This document shows, piece after piece, positions 28,206-36,550 of a stretch of DNA of 64,000 nucleotides (its first letter is position 1; every line of letters begins with the position of its first letter). The DNA comes from CAVWSM01 sp963798505 (lineage in GTDB: Bacteria > Actinomycetota > Actinomycetes > Jiangellales > Jiangellaceae). Where the stretch lies: assembly GCA_963798505.1 (NCBI GenBank), contig CAWCTX010000009.1, forward strand, positions 434,001-498,000. Reading direction: 5' to 3'. The notes below the pieces were generated by a model. The model searched no databases. It saw only the letters and a list, made by a program, of their open reading frames with translations, and was not told the origin of the DNA. The position numbers were made by a program, and so were the translations under genes.

Positions 28206-29174
28206 TCATAGACCAGCACGCTGATGCGCAGTTACTGGAGTGGGCGCTGGGTCATGGGTCCGACACAGCTCCCACTCCAGTTCCTTGCTCGCCGACCGCC
28301 CTTTCTCGAGGACGACCACCCCGGCCACCACCAAGACTCCGCCGATGATCTGCGCGGGCCCCAGCTGATCGCCGAACACTGCGAAACCGAGCACCGGAGT
28401 GAACGCCGGCTGCACCGCGGAGACGATGCTCGCCCTCGATGGGCCGAGCCTGCGCATCCCGCCCACGAAGGTGAGCATCCCGGCCACGCCGACGAGCCCC
28501 ACCGCAGCAATGAGTCCAAGTGCATCCGACCTGAGATCGAGTGTCACGTCACTCTGGACGACACCGGCGGTGCCGAGCGTGATCGCTGCCCCCGCACTCA
28601 CGAGCGCCGTCAGCAGGATCGGGTGCGTCCGCCCGACCTCCTCGGCGGAGAGCAGGATGTACGAGGCGTACGCGACAGCGGCACCCAGGGCGAGGCCTGC
28701 GCCAAGCAGGTCGATGCTGCCAAGCCCACCGACCAGGACGAGAGTGGAGCCCGCGGTCGCCGCTCCAAGCGCCACGGCACGCCGACCGCTCCAGCGATCG
28801 CGGCCCAGCACGACGGCGCCGAGCGTCACCAGCGCTGGGTAGGTGAACACCAGGAGGTCCACCAGCCCCGCGTCGAGACGAGCCAGTGAAGCGGCGAACA
28901 GCCATGCGTGTGCGCTGAACCCGACACCGAGACTGAGGCCCGCCGCGACCTGCCTCCGCGTGGGGCGAGGCAAGCCCAGCATCCAGACAATGGGCCACAG
29001 AGCCGCGGCAGCGACAAGGAAGCGTCCGGTCAACAAGGTGCCGACTGTCACGCCTTGTTCGTACGCCAGCTGCGTGAGCACGCCCAGCGTTGAGAGGAGG
29101 ACAGCCGAAGCGACTGTGAGGAACAACCCCGACGCGGCGACACCGACAGGCCGGGAAACAGTGACAGGCACCAT
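28206..29174 (-). CDS. EamA (DMT superfamily) transporter
   Basis: 322 residues with ten hydrophobic helices in two EamA repeats (about 13-145 and 155-290). Typical ends of helices: VLLSTLGVLTQLAYEQGV in the first, ASIVSAVQPAFTPVLGFAVF in the second repeat. The family exports metabolites such as amino acids. The tail of about 30 residues after residue 290 is cytosolic. It stands alone, 64 bp downstream of the signalling operon on the same strand; its own promoter would be in that gap or it may be read through. Confidence 0.9.
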   Translation of the reverse strand: MVPVTVSRPVGVAASGLFLTVASAVLLSTLGVLTQLAYEQGVTVGTLLTGRFLVAAAALWPIVWMLGLPRPTRRQVAAGLSLGVGFSAHAWLFAASLARLDAGLVDLLVFTYPALVTLGAVVLGRDRWSGRRAVALGAATAGSTLVLVGGLGSIDLLGAGLALGAAVAYASYILLSAEEVGRTHPILLTALVSAGAAITLGTAGVVQSDVTLDLRSDALGLIAAVGLVGVAGMLTFVGGMRRLGPSRASIVSAVQPAFTPVLGFAVFGDQLGPAQIIGGVLVVAGVVVLEKGRSASKELEWELCRTHDPAPTPVTAHQRAGL

Positions 29175-29238
29175 TTACTCGACGGTATGAACCTGACTGC
29201 TCGCCAACATCGGCAGATCCGCCGAGTTGTCCTGCCTA

Positions 29239-30981
29239 TCAGAGCAGGCCGTTCTCCTCGGCAAAGCGTCCCGCGGCGGCACGCGAGCGCACCCCAAGCT
29301 TGCGATAGACGGCGCGCAGATGTGCATTCACCGTGCGCACGCTGAGGTAGAGCTGCTGCGCCACGTCGGCGTCGGACAGCCCGATCGCGACGAGCCGGAG
29401 GACGTCGACCTCACGCTCGGTGAGTCCCGCTGGGTACTCCGTCATTCCTTCCTTCGCGCTTCGTCGAAGAGGTCGCTCGTCGCCTGCCGCTGTGTCGTGC
29501 GACGTGATGCTGGGATGTACGGCAAAGAGCTGCCTCGCCTCGGGCATTCCAGGCAGCGAGTGCACCCCACGATCGGTGAAGTCGAAGCCGGCGCCGGTGG
29601 CCAGCTCGCGGGTCGTGGCGCTCACGAGCACTTCGCCGGCGACAGCTCGCGCTGAGATCCGGCCGGCCACGTAGACCGCGATCCCGCGCAGTTGCCCCTC
29701 GAGCTGTTCGACCTCGCCGGTGTGAATGCCCACCCGGATCGTCAGGCCGAGCGGAGCCGCCCCCTCGACCGACGCGAGCGCGCACCTGATAGCCAGCGCG
29801 GGGCTGTCGAACGACAATTGGAAGCCATCTCCGGTCGCGGCGAGCTCCTGGCCACCGAAGAGAACGAGCTGCTCCCTGACGACTCGTTCGAACGAGCGCA
29901 ACAACTCACTCCAGGCGCGATCGCCGAGCCGCTCGGCTGTCTTGGTGGACCCGACGACGCCGGTGACCAGGATCGTGCTGATCTGGCGGCTGTTCAGGGC
30001 ACCGTCTATAGAACCTTCGCCCTTGTCCAACGGAGCCTTGACGCTGTACGTCCCGTCACCCAGCGGCGCGAGCGAGAAGCCCGAGCGCACGGCAGTGGCG
30101 ACCTCTTCGGTCACGAGCAGACCGGCTCCGGTTGGCCCACGAGCCAACTCGACCGCTCGGTCGACGGGTGCGCCTTCGGCCGCAAACACCCAGCGGGTGG
30201 CACTTGAGTCGGTTGTGCGCGACGAGCCGATGCGCGCCCGCCCGACACTGATCGCGACACTGGTCGTCACTGCCGCGGTCCGGCCTGCCGATCTGTCCGT
30301 CCGGTTCTCCTCGATAGCGTCGAGCGCAGCCTCGACAGCCGCGGTCGAACGGTCGACGATGTCCGACCCCTCGAAAATCGCCACGAGCAGATCGCCAGGA
30401 GTCTCGGTCGGAGAACCTCCGAGATCGCGGATCCGGGCTGCCGCCACGTCACGAGACGAGCGCGCGACGAATGCGACAGCCTCGTCGGGGAGGCTGGCGT
30501 CGCTCAGCCGCCACACCATCGCGAGCACTGCGACGTCACGCTCCTGACGGCCATATCGCTCGAGATGCGCAACGCTGGCGCGGAGCTCTCCCACGGCCTC
30601 GTCGATCGTCCGCTTCAGGCTGAGAGCTGTGTTGATCCTCGCCAGGAGCTCCCGCTCGTCGACCGGCTTGGACAGGAAGTCGTCGGCACCGGCTTCGATG
30701 CCACGTACACGATCCTCGACGGCGTTGAGCGCTGTCATGACCACGACCGGGATCAACCTGGTGTCTGGGTCGCCCTTCATGATCCGCAGTGCCGTGATTC
30801 CGTCCATCTCCGGCATCATCACGTCCATCAGGACGAGGTCCGGCGGATCGGCGGCCACCCGCTCGAGTGCCTCGAGTCCGGTCGCTGCGGTGTCTGTGAC
30901 GAACCCGTGCGAGTCCAGTTCCTGCTCGAGGTAGTCCACATTGAGCGGCTCGTCGTCAACGATGAGGATTCGAGCAGTCAT
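29239..30981 (-). CDS. Receiver / tandem pseudo-cyclase / LuxR output protein
   Basis: 580 residues in four parts. A receiver (1-120) has Asp53 (LVLMDVMMPEMDG) and Lys105. A divergent class III cyclase-like domain lies at about 147-300. A clearer one (335-490) reads ILVTGVVGSTKTAERLGD, TGDGFQLSFD, VGIHTGEVE and VYVAGRISARA. A LuxR-type HTH (519-575) ends it. In the clearer cyclase domain the first metal-binding Asp is Gly341, although Asp385 remains, and the usual Asn before the Arg is Tyr; it is therefore probably inactive and serves binding or regulation. The start overlaps the CheY-like gene (ATGA). It is the likely DNA-binding output of the Amt-kinase operon. Confidence 0.92.
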   Translation of the reverse strand: MTARILIVDDEPLNVDYLEQELDSHGFVTDTAATGLEALERVAADPPDLVLMDVMMPEMDGITALRIMKGDPDTRLIPVVVMTALNAVEDRVRGIEAGADDFLSKPVDERELLARINTALSLKRTIDEAVGELRASVAHLERYGRQERDVAVLAMVWRLSDASLPDEAVAFVARSSRDVAAARIRDLGGSPTETPGDLLVAIFEGSDIVDRSTAAVEAALDAIEENRTDRSAGRTAAVTTSVAISVGRARIGSSRTTDSSATRWVFAAEGAPVDRAVELARGPTGAGLLVTEEVATAVRSGFSLAPLGDGTYSVKAPLDKGEGSIDGALNSRQISTILVTGVVGSTKTAERLGDRAWSELLRSFERVVREQLVLFGGQELAATGDGFQLSFDSPALAIRCALASVEGAAPLGLTIRVGIHTGEVEQLEGQLRGIAVYVAGRISARAVAGEVLVSATTRELATGAGFDFTDRGVHSLPGMPEARQLFAVHPSITSHDTAAGDERPLRRSAKEGMTEYPAGLTEREVDVLRLVAIGLSDADVAQQLYLSVRTVNAHLRAVYRKLGVRSRAAAGRFAEENGLL

Positions 30982-31337
30982 CGGCGCACCAGTTGAGCGA
31001 CCAGGTCGACGAGCTGCACGTCGTTGATGGGCTTGCCGACAAACCCGTCACACCCGGCTTCGATCGCCTTCTCCCTGTCGCCGGGCATCACATGGGAGCT
31101 GACCGCGATGATGGGCACGCGGGAGGACCGGGCCCTGATCTCACGCACCGCGTCCAGCCCGCTCAACCCAGGCAGCCCGATGTCCATGAGGATCAGGTCC
31201 GGCCGCTTGGACATCGCCATCTCGACCGCGGTCTCACCGTCGTCGGCAAGCTCGATGTCGTAGATGTCCTCGAAGATCTGCACCAGCAGGTCGCGGCTCA
31301 GATCGCTGTCCTCGACGAGGAGAAGCCTCTGTCTCAT
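30978..31337 (-). CDS. Single-domain CheY-like response regulator
   Basis: 119 residues from the ATG at 31337, which overlaps the stop of the Amt-kinase gene (ATGA); an upstream in-frame codon at 31355 is less likely. It is only a receiver: LLLVEDSD, phospho-acceptor Asp52 in LMDIGLPGLSG, AVSSHVMPGDR and Lys in GKPIND. With no output domain, it should act by protein contact or as a phosphate shuttle or sink between the kinase and the receiver-cyclase-LuxR protein encoded next. All three genes overlap, so equal expression is expected. Confidence 0.94.
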   Translation of the reverse strand: MRQRLLLVEDSDLSRDLLVQIFEDIYDIELADDGETAVEMAMSKRPDLILMDIGLPGLSGLDAVREIRARSSRVPIIAVSSHVMPGDREKAIEAGCDGFVGKPINDVQLVDLVAQLVRR

Positions 31338-34300
31338 GCGCCCTTTTCCCACCATCCGGTCCCCGCTGCGCCGTCGTACGACAGAGGCAGGTCGAGCCAG
31401 AACGTCGATCCGACGCCAAGGCGGCTCTCGACAGTCACATCGCCGCCCAGCGTCCGCGCCAGCCGACGTGCGATGGTCAGGCCGAGACCTGTCCCGTGCC
31501 GCTGCCGCGAGCTGCTGGAGTTCGCGCGATGGAACTCGTCGAAGATCTTGTCGAGCTCCTTTCGTGGGATCCCGACTCCGGTGTCCGACACGCGGACCTG
31601 CAGCCGCCCGTCCAGCGCCGCTGCCCGTACGTCGATCGTGCCCCTGTCCGTGTACTTGATGGCGTTACTGAGCAGGTTCAAGAGGATCTGCCGCAGCTTC
31701 TCGGGGTCGGTGACCACGGTGGGAAGGCCTGCTTCGGCGTGCACGCGCAACAGCACGGTGGGTCGGTCCACGAGCGGTTCGAGAGAGTCCGCGACCTCTC
31801 GTACGACCTCGTTGACGTGGGCCTCCGCTATCTCGAGCGTGATCCCGCCGGCCTCGATGCGCGACAGGTCGAGGATCTGGTCGATCAGGCCGAGCAGATG
31901 CTCCGCACTGACGAGGATCTTCGAGAGGTTGGCCACCTGCTTGTCCTGCAGACGGTCCGAGTTGCGCGCAACGATGCGGGAGAACCCGATGATCGCGTTC
32001 AACGGTGTGCGCAGCTCGTGACTCATGTTGGCCAGGAAGCGACTCTTCGCGGACCCGGCTTCCATCGCTGCGTCACGTGCCATCTCGACCCGTCGCAACA
32101 GCTCAGCCAGCTCGGCCTCGTTGCGCTTCTCAGCGGTGATGTCAATATCGATGCCGGCTACCGCCACCGCCCGGCCCGATCCGTCCAGCACGGGGAACCG
32201 TACGTCGGCGACCACGTGCTCGCGGCCCTGTCGGACGATGCGCATTTCGCGTCGGCGCGGCTCGCCGGCAGCGACAACCTCGCGGTCGACGCCATCGTTG
32301 GCGTCAGGCTCCAGGTCAGCGATCGCCGTTGCGGCGCTGTCGAAGACAGTCCTTCCGCGGATCTCCTCGTCGCGCAGGCCCCAGAAGTCCTCGTACTGCC
32401 GGTTGACCAGGATGTAGCGCCCGCTGAGGTCTCGCAGGTAGACCATGGCAGGCATGTGGTCGATCATGGCGCGCAGCCGCGCCTCCTCGGACCGCTGTCG
32501 TTCCACGACCCGGCCCAGCTGAGTGCCCACGCCAAGAAGCACATCCAGGACGTCGGGATCGGGCTGTAGTGCGGTGTCGGAAAAGAACTCCAGCACACCC
32601 ACGCCGTCGCTGCCCGCCATGATGGGGACGGCGATGCCGGTGCGCAGGCCGAGGTTCACCCACGCCGCCGCTCGGCTCCCCGGCAGACTGTCCAGCGGCG
32701 TGATGACCACCGGCTTGCGCGCCTGCAGTGCGATCCCCCCAAGGCCGCTGCCGATGGGGATGCGCTCGTCAAACGATGCGTTCCCAAGTGCTGCGTAGCG
32801 CTCGACATCGCTGATGTGGGTCACGCCGGACGAGATCAGCTGGTCGGGGTTCTCTCGGCTGACCAGCAACGCGTGCCCGATCGGCCAGCCGGTGTAGCTG
32901 CACACCTCGCCAAGGGCCACGGCGAGCGCCTCCTCAACAGAGGCGGACTCGTTGGCCGCTGCTGCCGTACGCCGTAGTAGCTGCAGCGAGTCGGTGCGGT
33001 GTCCGATGGCCGCGAGGACGCGGTTGTACTCGGCCGCGATCTGGCCGACTTCGGTGTTGGGCTCGACGCGGATCGGGCGCCCATAGTCGCCGCTGCGCCG
33101 CTGCTCGTCCATGTCCGAGAGCAGATCGGCGATCTCGGTGCTCGCGCCGTGCTCGGCGATGTTGAGCCCAGCAAGCTCCCCCGCCGGGTCGAGGCGGAAC
33201 GGGAAGCGTCGATTGATCAACCACAGCACGAGGAAGCCGAAACCGAACGCCCAGGCGAAGCACACCCCGATGCCGAGGAGCTGGATGCCCATCTGGCCGA
33301 CGCGGCTCGTCGCGGAGGGGAACTGCTCGACGTCCCCGAAGAGCGCAACGGCGAACGTGCCCCATACGCCCGCCGCGAGGTGGACGGGCACGGCTCCGAC
33401 CGCGTCGTCCACGCGCAGCCTCTCGAGGAGGACCGTGGCCAGGCGCATCACGCCCGCAGCGGCTCCCCCGATGAGCGCGGCCTGCCAGGGGCTCGTGATG
33501 TTCGCCGAGGCGGTGATCGCGACAAGCCCGGCAAGCGACGAGTTCATGATCGCGACGACGTCGGGACGTGGGTCGATGAGCCACGTCAACGCGAGCCCGA
33601 CCAGTCCCCCGAACACCCCGGCAAGGGTCGTGTTCAGAATGACTTCGGGTACCTCCGGCGTCATCCCCAGCGTGCTACCGCCGTTGAAGCCGTACCAGCC
33701 AAGCCAGAGCACGAAAACCCCGATCGTGGTGACCGGTAGGTCATGGCCGTGGATGGAGACGGCGCCGGGGCCGAAGCGCCCGATCCTCGGCCCGAGGATG
33801 ATGATCGCGGCGAGAGCCACCCAACCCCCGACCGAGTGGACGACCGACGATCCGGCGAAGTCGATGAAGCCGACCTCCTTGAGCCAGCCGTCCGAGCCGG
33901 TCTCCCCCAGGATGCTTGCGCTGCCCCAGGCCCAGTGGCCGAAGACCGGGTAGATGACCGCCGCGACAAAGGCCGCCAGCACGATGTAGCCACTGAAGCG
34001 CATGCGCTCGGCGACCGCGCCCGACATCAGGGTTGTCGCGCTGGCAATGAACCCGAGCTGGAAGACGAAGAAGGCCGTCAGGAACGCGCTGTCGCTCTCG
34101 AAGAGGAACTCCGCATCGCCGACGATTCCGTCGGCGCTCGTGCCGAACATGAGCGCGAACCCGAACAGCCAGAAGAGCGCAGCAGCGAGCAGGAAGTTGG
34201 CGAAGTTCTTGATCGCGACATTGATCGAGTTCTTCGATCGGACCAAGCCGCTCTCGAGCGCGGTGAACCCGGCCTGCATGAAGAAGACCAGTGCCGCGGT

Positions 34301-34345
34301 GACGAGAAGCCACGCGATGTCGACGGGCGCGCCGCTCATCGCCAC
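31334..34345 (-). CDS. Ammonium transporter fused to a GAF-PAS histidine kinase (Amt-HK)
   Basis: 1003 residues. Residues 1-400 are a full Amt/Rh channel of 11 helices with the signature DFAGSSVVHSVGGW (Asp162, His170), WLGWYGFNGGS, and the second pore histidine His322 in GAVPVHLAAGVWG, so ammonium binding or transport is likely. A linker follows, then a GAF domain (about 460-615), a PAS domain (625-740), a coiled coil, HisKA with His776 (NMSHELRTPLNAIIGFSR) and an ATPase domain (about 885-990, with NLLSNAIKYTD and GTGLGLTIARRL). Starts at GTG 34345 or ATG 34339. Known Amt-kinase fusions (for example Kuenenia Amt5) act as ammonium sensors; the same is inferred here. Confidence 0.95.
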   Translation of the reverse strand: MAMSGAPVDIAWLLVTAALVFFMQAGFTALESGLVRSKNSINVAIKNFANFLLAAALFWLFGFALMFGTSADGIVGDAEFLFESDSAFLTAFFVFQLGFIASATTLMSGAVAERMRFSGYIVLAAFVAAVIYPVFGHWAWGSASILGETGSDGWLKEVGFIDFAGSSVVHSVGGWVALAAIIILGPRIGRFGPGAVSIHGHDLPVTTIGVFVLWLGWYGFNGGSTLGMTPEVPEVILNTTLAGVFGGLVGLALTWLIDPRPDVVAIMNSSLAGLVAITASANITSPWQAALIGGAAAGVMRLATVLLERLRVDDAVGAVPVHLAAGVWGTFAVALFGDVEQFPSATSRVGQMGIQLLGIGVCFAWAFGFGFLVLWLINRRFPFRLDPAGELAGLNIAEHGASTEIADLLSDMDEQRRSGDYGRPIRVEPNTEVGQIAAEYNRVLAAIGHRTDSLQLLRRTAAAANESASVEEALAVALGEVCSYTGWPIGHALLVSRENPDQLISSGVTHISDVERYAALGNASFDERIPIGSGLGGIALQARKPVVITPLDSLPGSRAAAWVNLGLRTGIAVPIMAGSDGVGVLEFFSDTALQPDPDVLDVLLGVGTQLGRVVERQRSEEARLRAMIDHMPAMVYLRDLSGRYILVNRQYEDFWGLRDEEIRGRTVFDSAATAIADLEPDANDGVDREVVAAGEPRRREMRIVRQGREHVVADVRFPVLDGSGRAVAVAGIDIDITAEKRNEAELAELLRRVEMARDAAMEAGSAKSRFLANMSHELRTPLNAIIGFSRIVARNSDRLQDKQVANLSKILVSAEHLLGLIDQILDLSRIEAGGITLEIAEAHVNEVVREVADSLEPLVDRPTVLLRVHAEAGLPTVVTDPEKLRQILLNLLSNAIKYTDRGTIDVRAAALDGRLQVRVSDTGVGIPRKELDKIFDEFHRANSSSSRQRHGTGLGLTIARRLARTLGGDVTVESRLGVGSTFWLDLPLSYDGAAGTGWWEKGA

Positions 34346-34416
34346 AAATCGGGTCTATTTGCCCAAGTCCAGGCTGGCGCAGCAAAAACCGCACCGACTG
34401 CACCGTCGGTCAGAGC

Positions 34417-34445
34417 CATATTTCAACAATACGAACGCGAGTCAA
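34417..34445 (-). promoter_or_regulatory. Candidate promoter of the Amt-kinase operon
   Basis: TTGACT (34445-34440) and AATATG (34422-34417) with a 17-bp spacer, in the only A+T-rich patch between the GNAT gene and the Amt-kinase start, about 72 bp upstream of the start. It resembles a housekeeping promoter. Judged by eye only. Confidence 0.45.
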
Positions 34446-34463
34446 CAAAATTTCCGTACGCGT

Positions 34464-35042
34464 TCAGCGGGCTATCGCTCGCCTCACGACCGGCCGGTCT
34501 GGCTTGCGTCGATACGACTCCGAGAAGCCGGCGTGGAGGAACAGCGACACCGTGCCTTGGTAAACGTCGGCTGACGCGCGTCGGTGACCTGCCGTGTCGA
34601 TCGGATAGCCCTCGACCGTGAGCGCGTGGTTCGCCGCGGCGTGCTCCACCGCACCCGCAAGGAGTGCCCCGGCAACTCCCGTACCACGGTGTTCTCTCGG
34701 CACCCAGAAACACACGACCGACCAGACGCCATCATCGGCGAGGCTGTCGCGATCGACGAGCGGCGAGCGCAGCACGCGCGCGTACTCCTCGCGCGGTGCC
34801 ACGCTCACCCATCCGACTGGCCTGTCATCGCGGAGTGCGAGCAGGCCGGGGACCGCGCCTTCGGCGGTCAGGCGCTGCAGCATCCTGCGGTTGGCGGCTC
34901 CGCGGTCGCGCACGCCCGCTTGGTACTCCTTGCCCGACTGGCGAAAGAACGTGCACCAGCAGTTGCTGTACGCCCCCGACGGGCCGAAGAAGCTCGCAAG
35001 CGGGCGCCAGCGATCGGAAGTCACCGGGACGATCTCGGTCAC
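34464..35042 (-). CDS. GNAT-family N-acetyltransferase
   Basis: 192 residues from the GTG at 35042. An unusual N-terminal part has NCWCTFFRQSGKEYQAGVRD, then a GNAT core: VGWVSVAPREEY, VVCFWVPREHRGTGVAGALL (acetyl-CoA loop R-G-x-G-x-A), and SLFLHAGFSESYRR. The Trp/Cys-rich N-terminus is typical of a group of actinobacterial GNAT proteins with no known substrate. It lies 4 bp downstream of the DHFR-like gene and is probably cotranscribed with it. Confidence 0.88.
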   Translation of the reverse strand: MTEIVPVTSDRWRPLASFFGPSGAYSNCWCTFFRQSGKEYQAGVRDRGAANRRMLQRLTAEGAVPGLLALRDDRPVGWVSVAPREEYARVLRSPLVDRDSLADDGVWSVVCFWVPREHRGTGVAGALLAGAVEHAAANHALTVEGYPIDTAGHRRASADVYQGTVSLFLHAGFSESYRRKPDRPVVRRAIAR

Positions 35043-35046
35043 GATC

Positions 35047-35601
35047 CTAGATTGCCCGATGGCGCAGGAAAACCGTGCCGTTGTGGAAGCGACGCTCGTC
35101 GAGGAGCTCGAGGTCCAGCCTGACGCCGTCGGGGAAGAATCGTGTGCCGCCGCCCACCACCACGGGCACGACGAACAGGTGTAGCTCGTCCACCAGTCCC
35201 GCGCGGAGCGCATGCGCGGCGAGCCCGGGACCGCCCACGCCGACGTCCCGTGCGGCCGACGCCTTCAACCGGCCTACCGCCTCGGGGTCGAAGTCGCGCT
35301 CGAGCCGGGTGTTCGCGCTGGAGACCTCCTCCAGCGTGGTGGAGTAGACGACCTTGTCGGCGGCCCTCCAGAGGTGGGCGAAGTCCTTCATAGCGGGCGG
35401 TTCAGCGGAGACATCGAGGGTCTCCCATGCGAGCAACACCTCATACATCCGCCGGCCGAGGAGAAAGGTGCCGACCTCACGCGAGAGGTCGTTGACGAAC
35501 GCGTGCACCTCTTCGTCTGGCTCGGCCCAGTCGAAGTTGCCGTTCTCGTCGGCGATGTAGCCGTCGAGCGATGCGAGCGCGGAGTAGATCAGCTTGGCCA
35601 T
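35047..35601 (-). CDS. Dihydrofolate reductase-family (RibD C-terminal-like) protein
   Basis: 184 residues: MAKLIYSALASLDGYIADENG is the usual start of the RibD_C/DHFR-like group, followed by LLGRRMYEVLLAWETLD, KVVYSTTLEE, DVGVGGPGLAAHALRAGLVDE and VVPVVVGGGTRFFPDG. These are NADPH-binding reductases, rarely characterised, distinct from essential folate reductase. Intact and cytosolic. The GNAT gene follows 4 bp later. Divergent from the toxin-antitoxin pair, with an 81-bp gap. Confidence 0.92.
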   Translation of the reverse strand: MAKLIYSALASLDGYIADENGNFDWAEPDEEVHAFVNDLSREVGTFLLGRRMYEVLLAWETLDVSAEPPAMKDFAHLWRAADKVVYSTTLEEVSSANTRLERDFDPEAVGRLKASAARDVGVGGPGLAAHALRAGLVDELHLFVVPVVVGGGTRFFPDGVRLDLELLDERRFHNGTVFLRHRAI

Positions 35602-35682
35602 GAGGCACCCTACTGAGCCGTCGCGAGTGCATCAACCTGCCATTCGACGACATCCGCGCTGGCGTCTGACAGAAGCGTTATC

Positions 35683-35975
35683 ATGTCCGACATGGCCACC
35701 GTGACCGTCCGACAGCTGCAGCGGGAGACATCGGCTGTCCTGCGTGCCGTGGAAACCGAGCGCACCCGGTCGTGGTGACTCGCGACGGTGAGGAGATTGC
35801 CAAGATCGTCCCACTCCGAGCCGACGAGCGCCGGTGGCGGCGATGGGTGCGAGAGCTCGGTGGCGATCCAGACGATCCTGCCTGGCGACGTCCAGTCGAC
35901 GCCCGACCCAGGCGCGCCTTGCGTGGGCGGTCGCTCTCCGCTCATCTCGCTGAGGCACGGCAGGAAGAGCGTTGA
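35683..35975 (+). pseudogene. Phd/VapB-type antitoxin, frameshifted
   Basis: The frame from the ATG at 35683 (or 35692) encodes MATVTVRQLQRETSAVLRAV, the DNA-binding Phd/YefM-like N-terminus. A one-base slip near 35760-35770 moves to PVVVTRDGEEIAKIVPLRAD and the toxin-binding tail to 35975. If real, the break would release the toxin unless another antitoxin exists, which argues for a sequencing error. The stop overlaps the toxin start (TTGA). Confidence 0.85.
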
Positions 35976-36400
35976 TCTACCTGGACCCCAGCGCCATCGT
36001 CAAGCTGCTGCGAACCGAACCGCACTCCGAGTCGCTGCACCTGTTTCTGTCGGCCGACGAGGCTCCGCCTCTCTTCACGTCCCAGTTGACGATGACGGAG
36101 GTAAAGCGCGCCCTGCACGCCGCGGGCGACGCGACGGGCGCTGCCGCAGTGGCCAGCCTGTCTCCACCGGCGGTTCTTGTGCCTGGTCATCGTGTACTGG
36201 CCCTGCCGATCACGGCTGAGATCGTGCTCCGGGCCGGCGACCTCCTGCCCGGCTCGGCGCTGCGCACCCTGGATGCCCTGCACATAGCCACTGCACATGA
36301 AGCGAGCACGGGCCTCACCGCGCTCGTCACCTACGACGCCCGCATGCTTGCCGCCGCCGCCACCCTTGACTTGCCGTTGGTGGCGCCTGGCGCGACCTAA
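35972..36400 (+). CDS. VapC-type PIN-domain toxin ribonuclease
   Basis: 142 residues from the TTG at 35972. The PIN acidic residues are visible: Asp5 (YLDPSAIVKLL), Glu in MTEVKRAL, Asp in LDALHIATA and Asp in VTYDARMLAAA. Such toxins cleave tRNA or rRNA sites and are neutralised by the antitoxin encoded just upstream, with which it overlaps by 4 bp. The operon is normally self-repressed by the antitoxin-toxin complex. Confidence 0.92.
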   Translation: MIYLDPSAIVKLLRTEPHSESLHLFLSADEAPPLFTSQLTMTEVKRALHAAGDATGAAAVASLSPPAVLVPGHRVLALPITAEIVLRAGDLLPGSALRTLDALHIATAHEASTGLTALVTYDARMLAAAATLDLPLVAPGAT

Positions 36401-36550
36401 GAGTTGGGGGATTCCCCTGGCGCGACGACCGTGAATCCGGGCGCATCGTCTCGGCATGACGACTCTCACCGCCATCGGTCGGACCTGCTGCAACACTGCC
36501 TCAACTCCCCCCTCCGCCGCCCCCCGGCGGCACATAGCTACGTTGACGCC

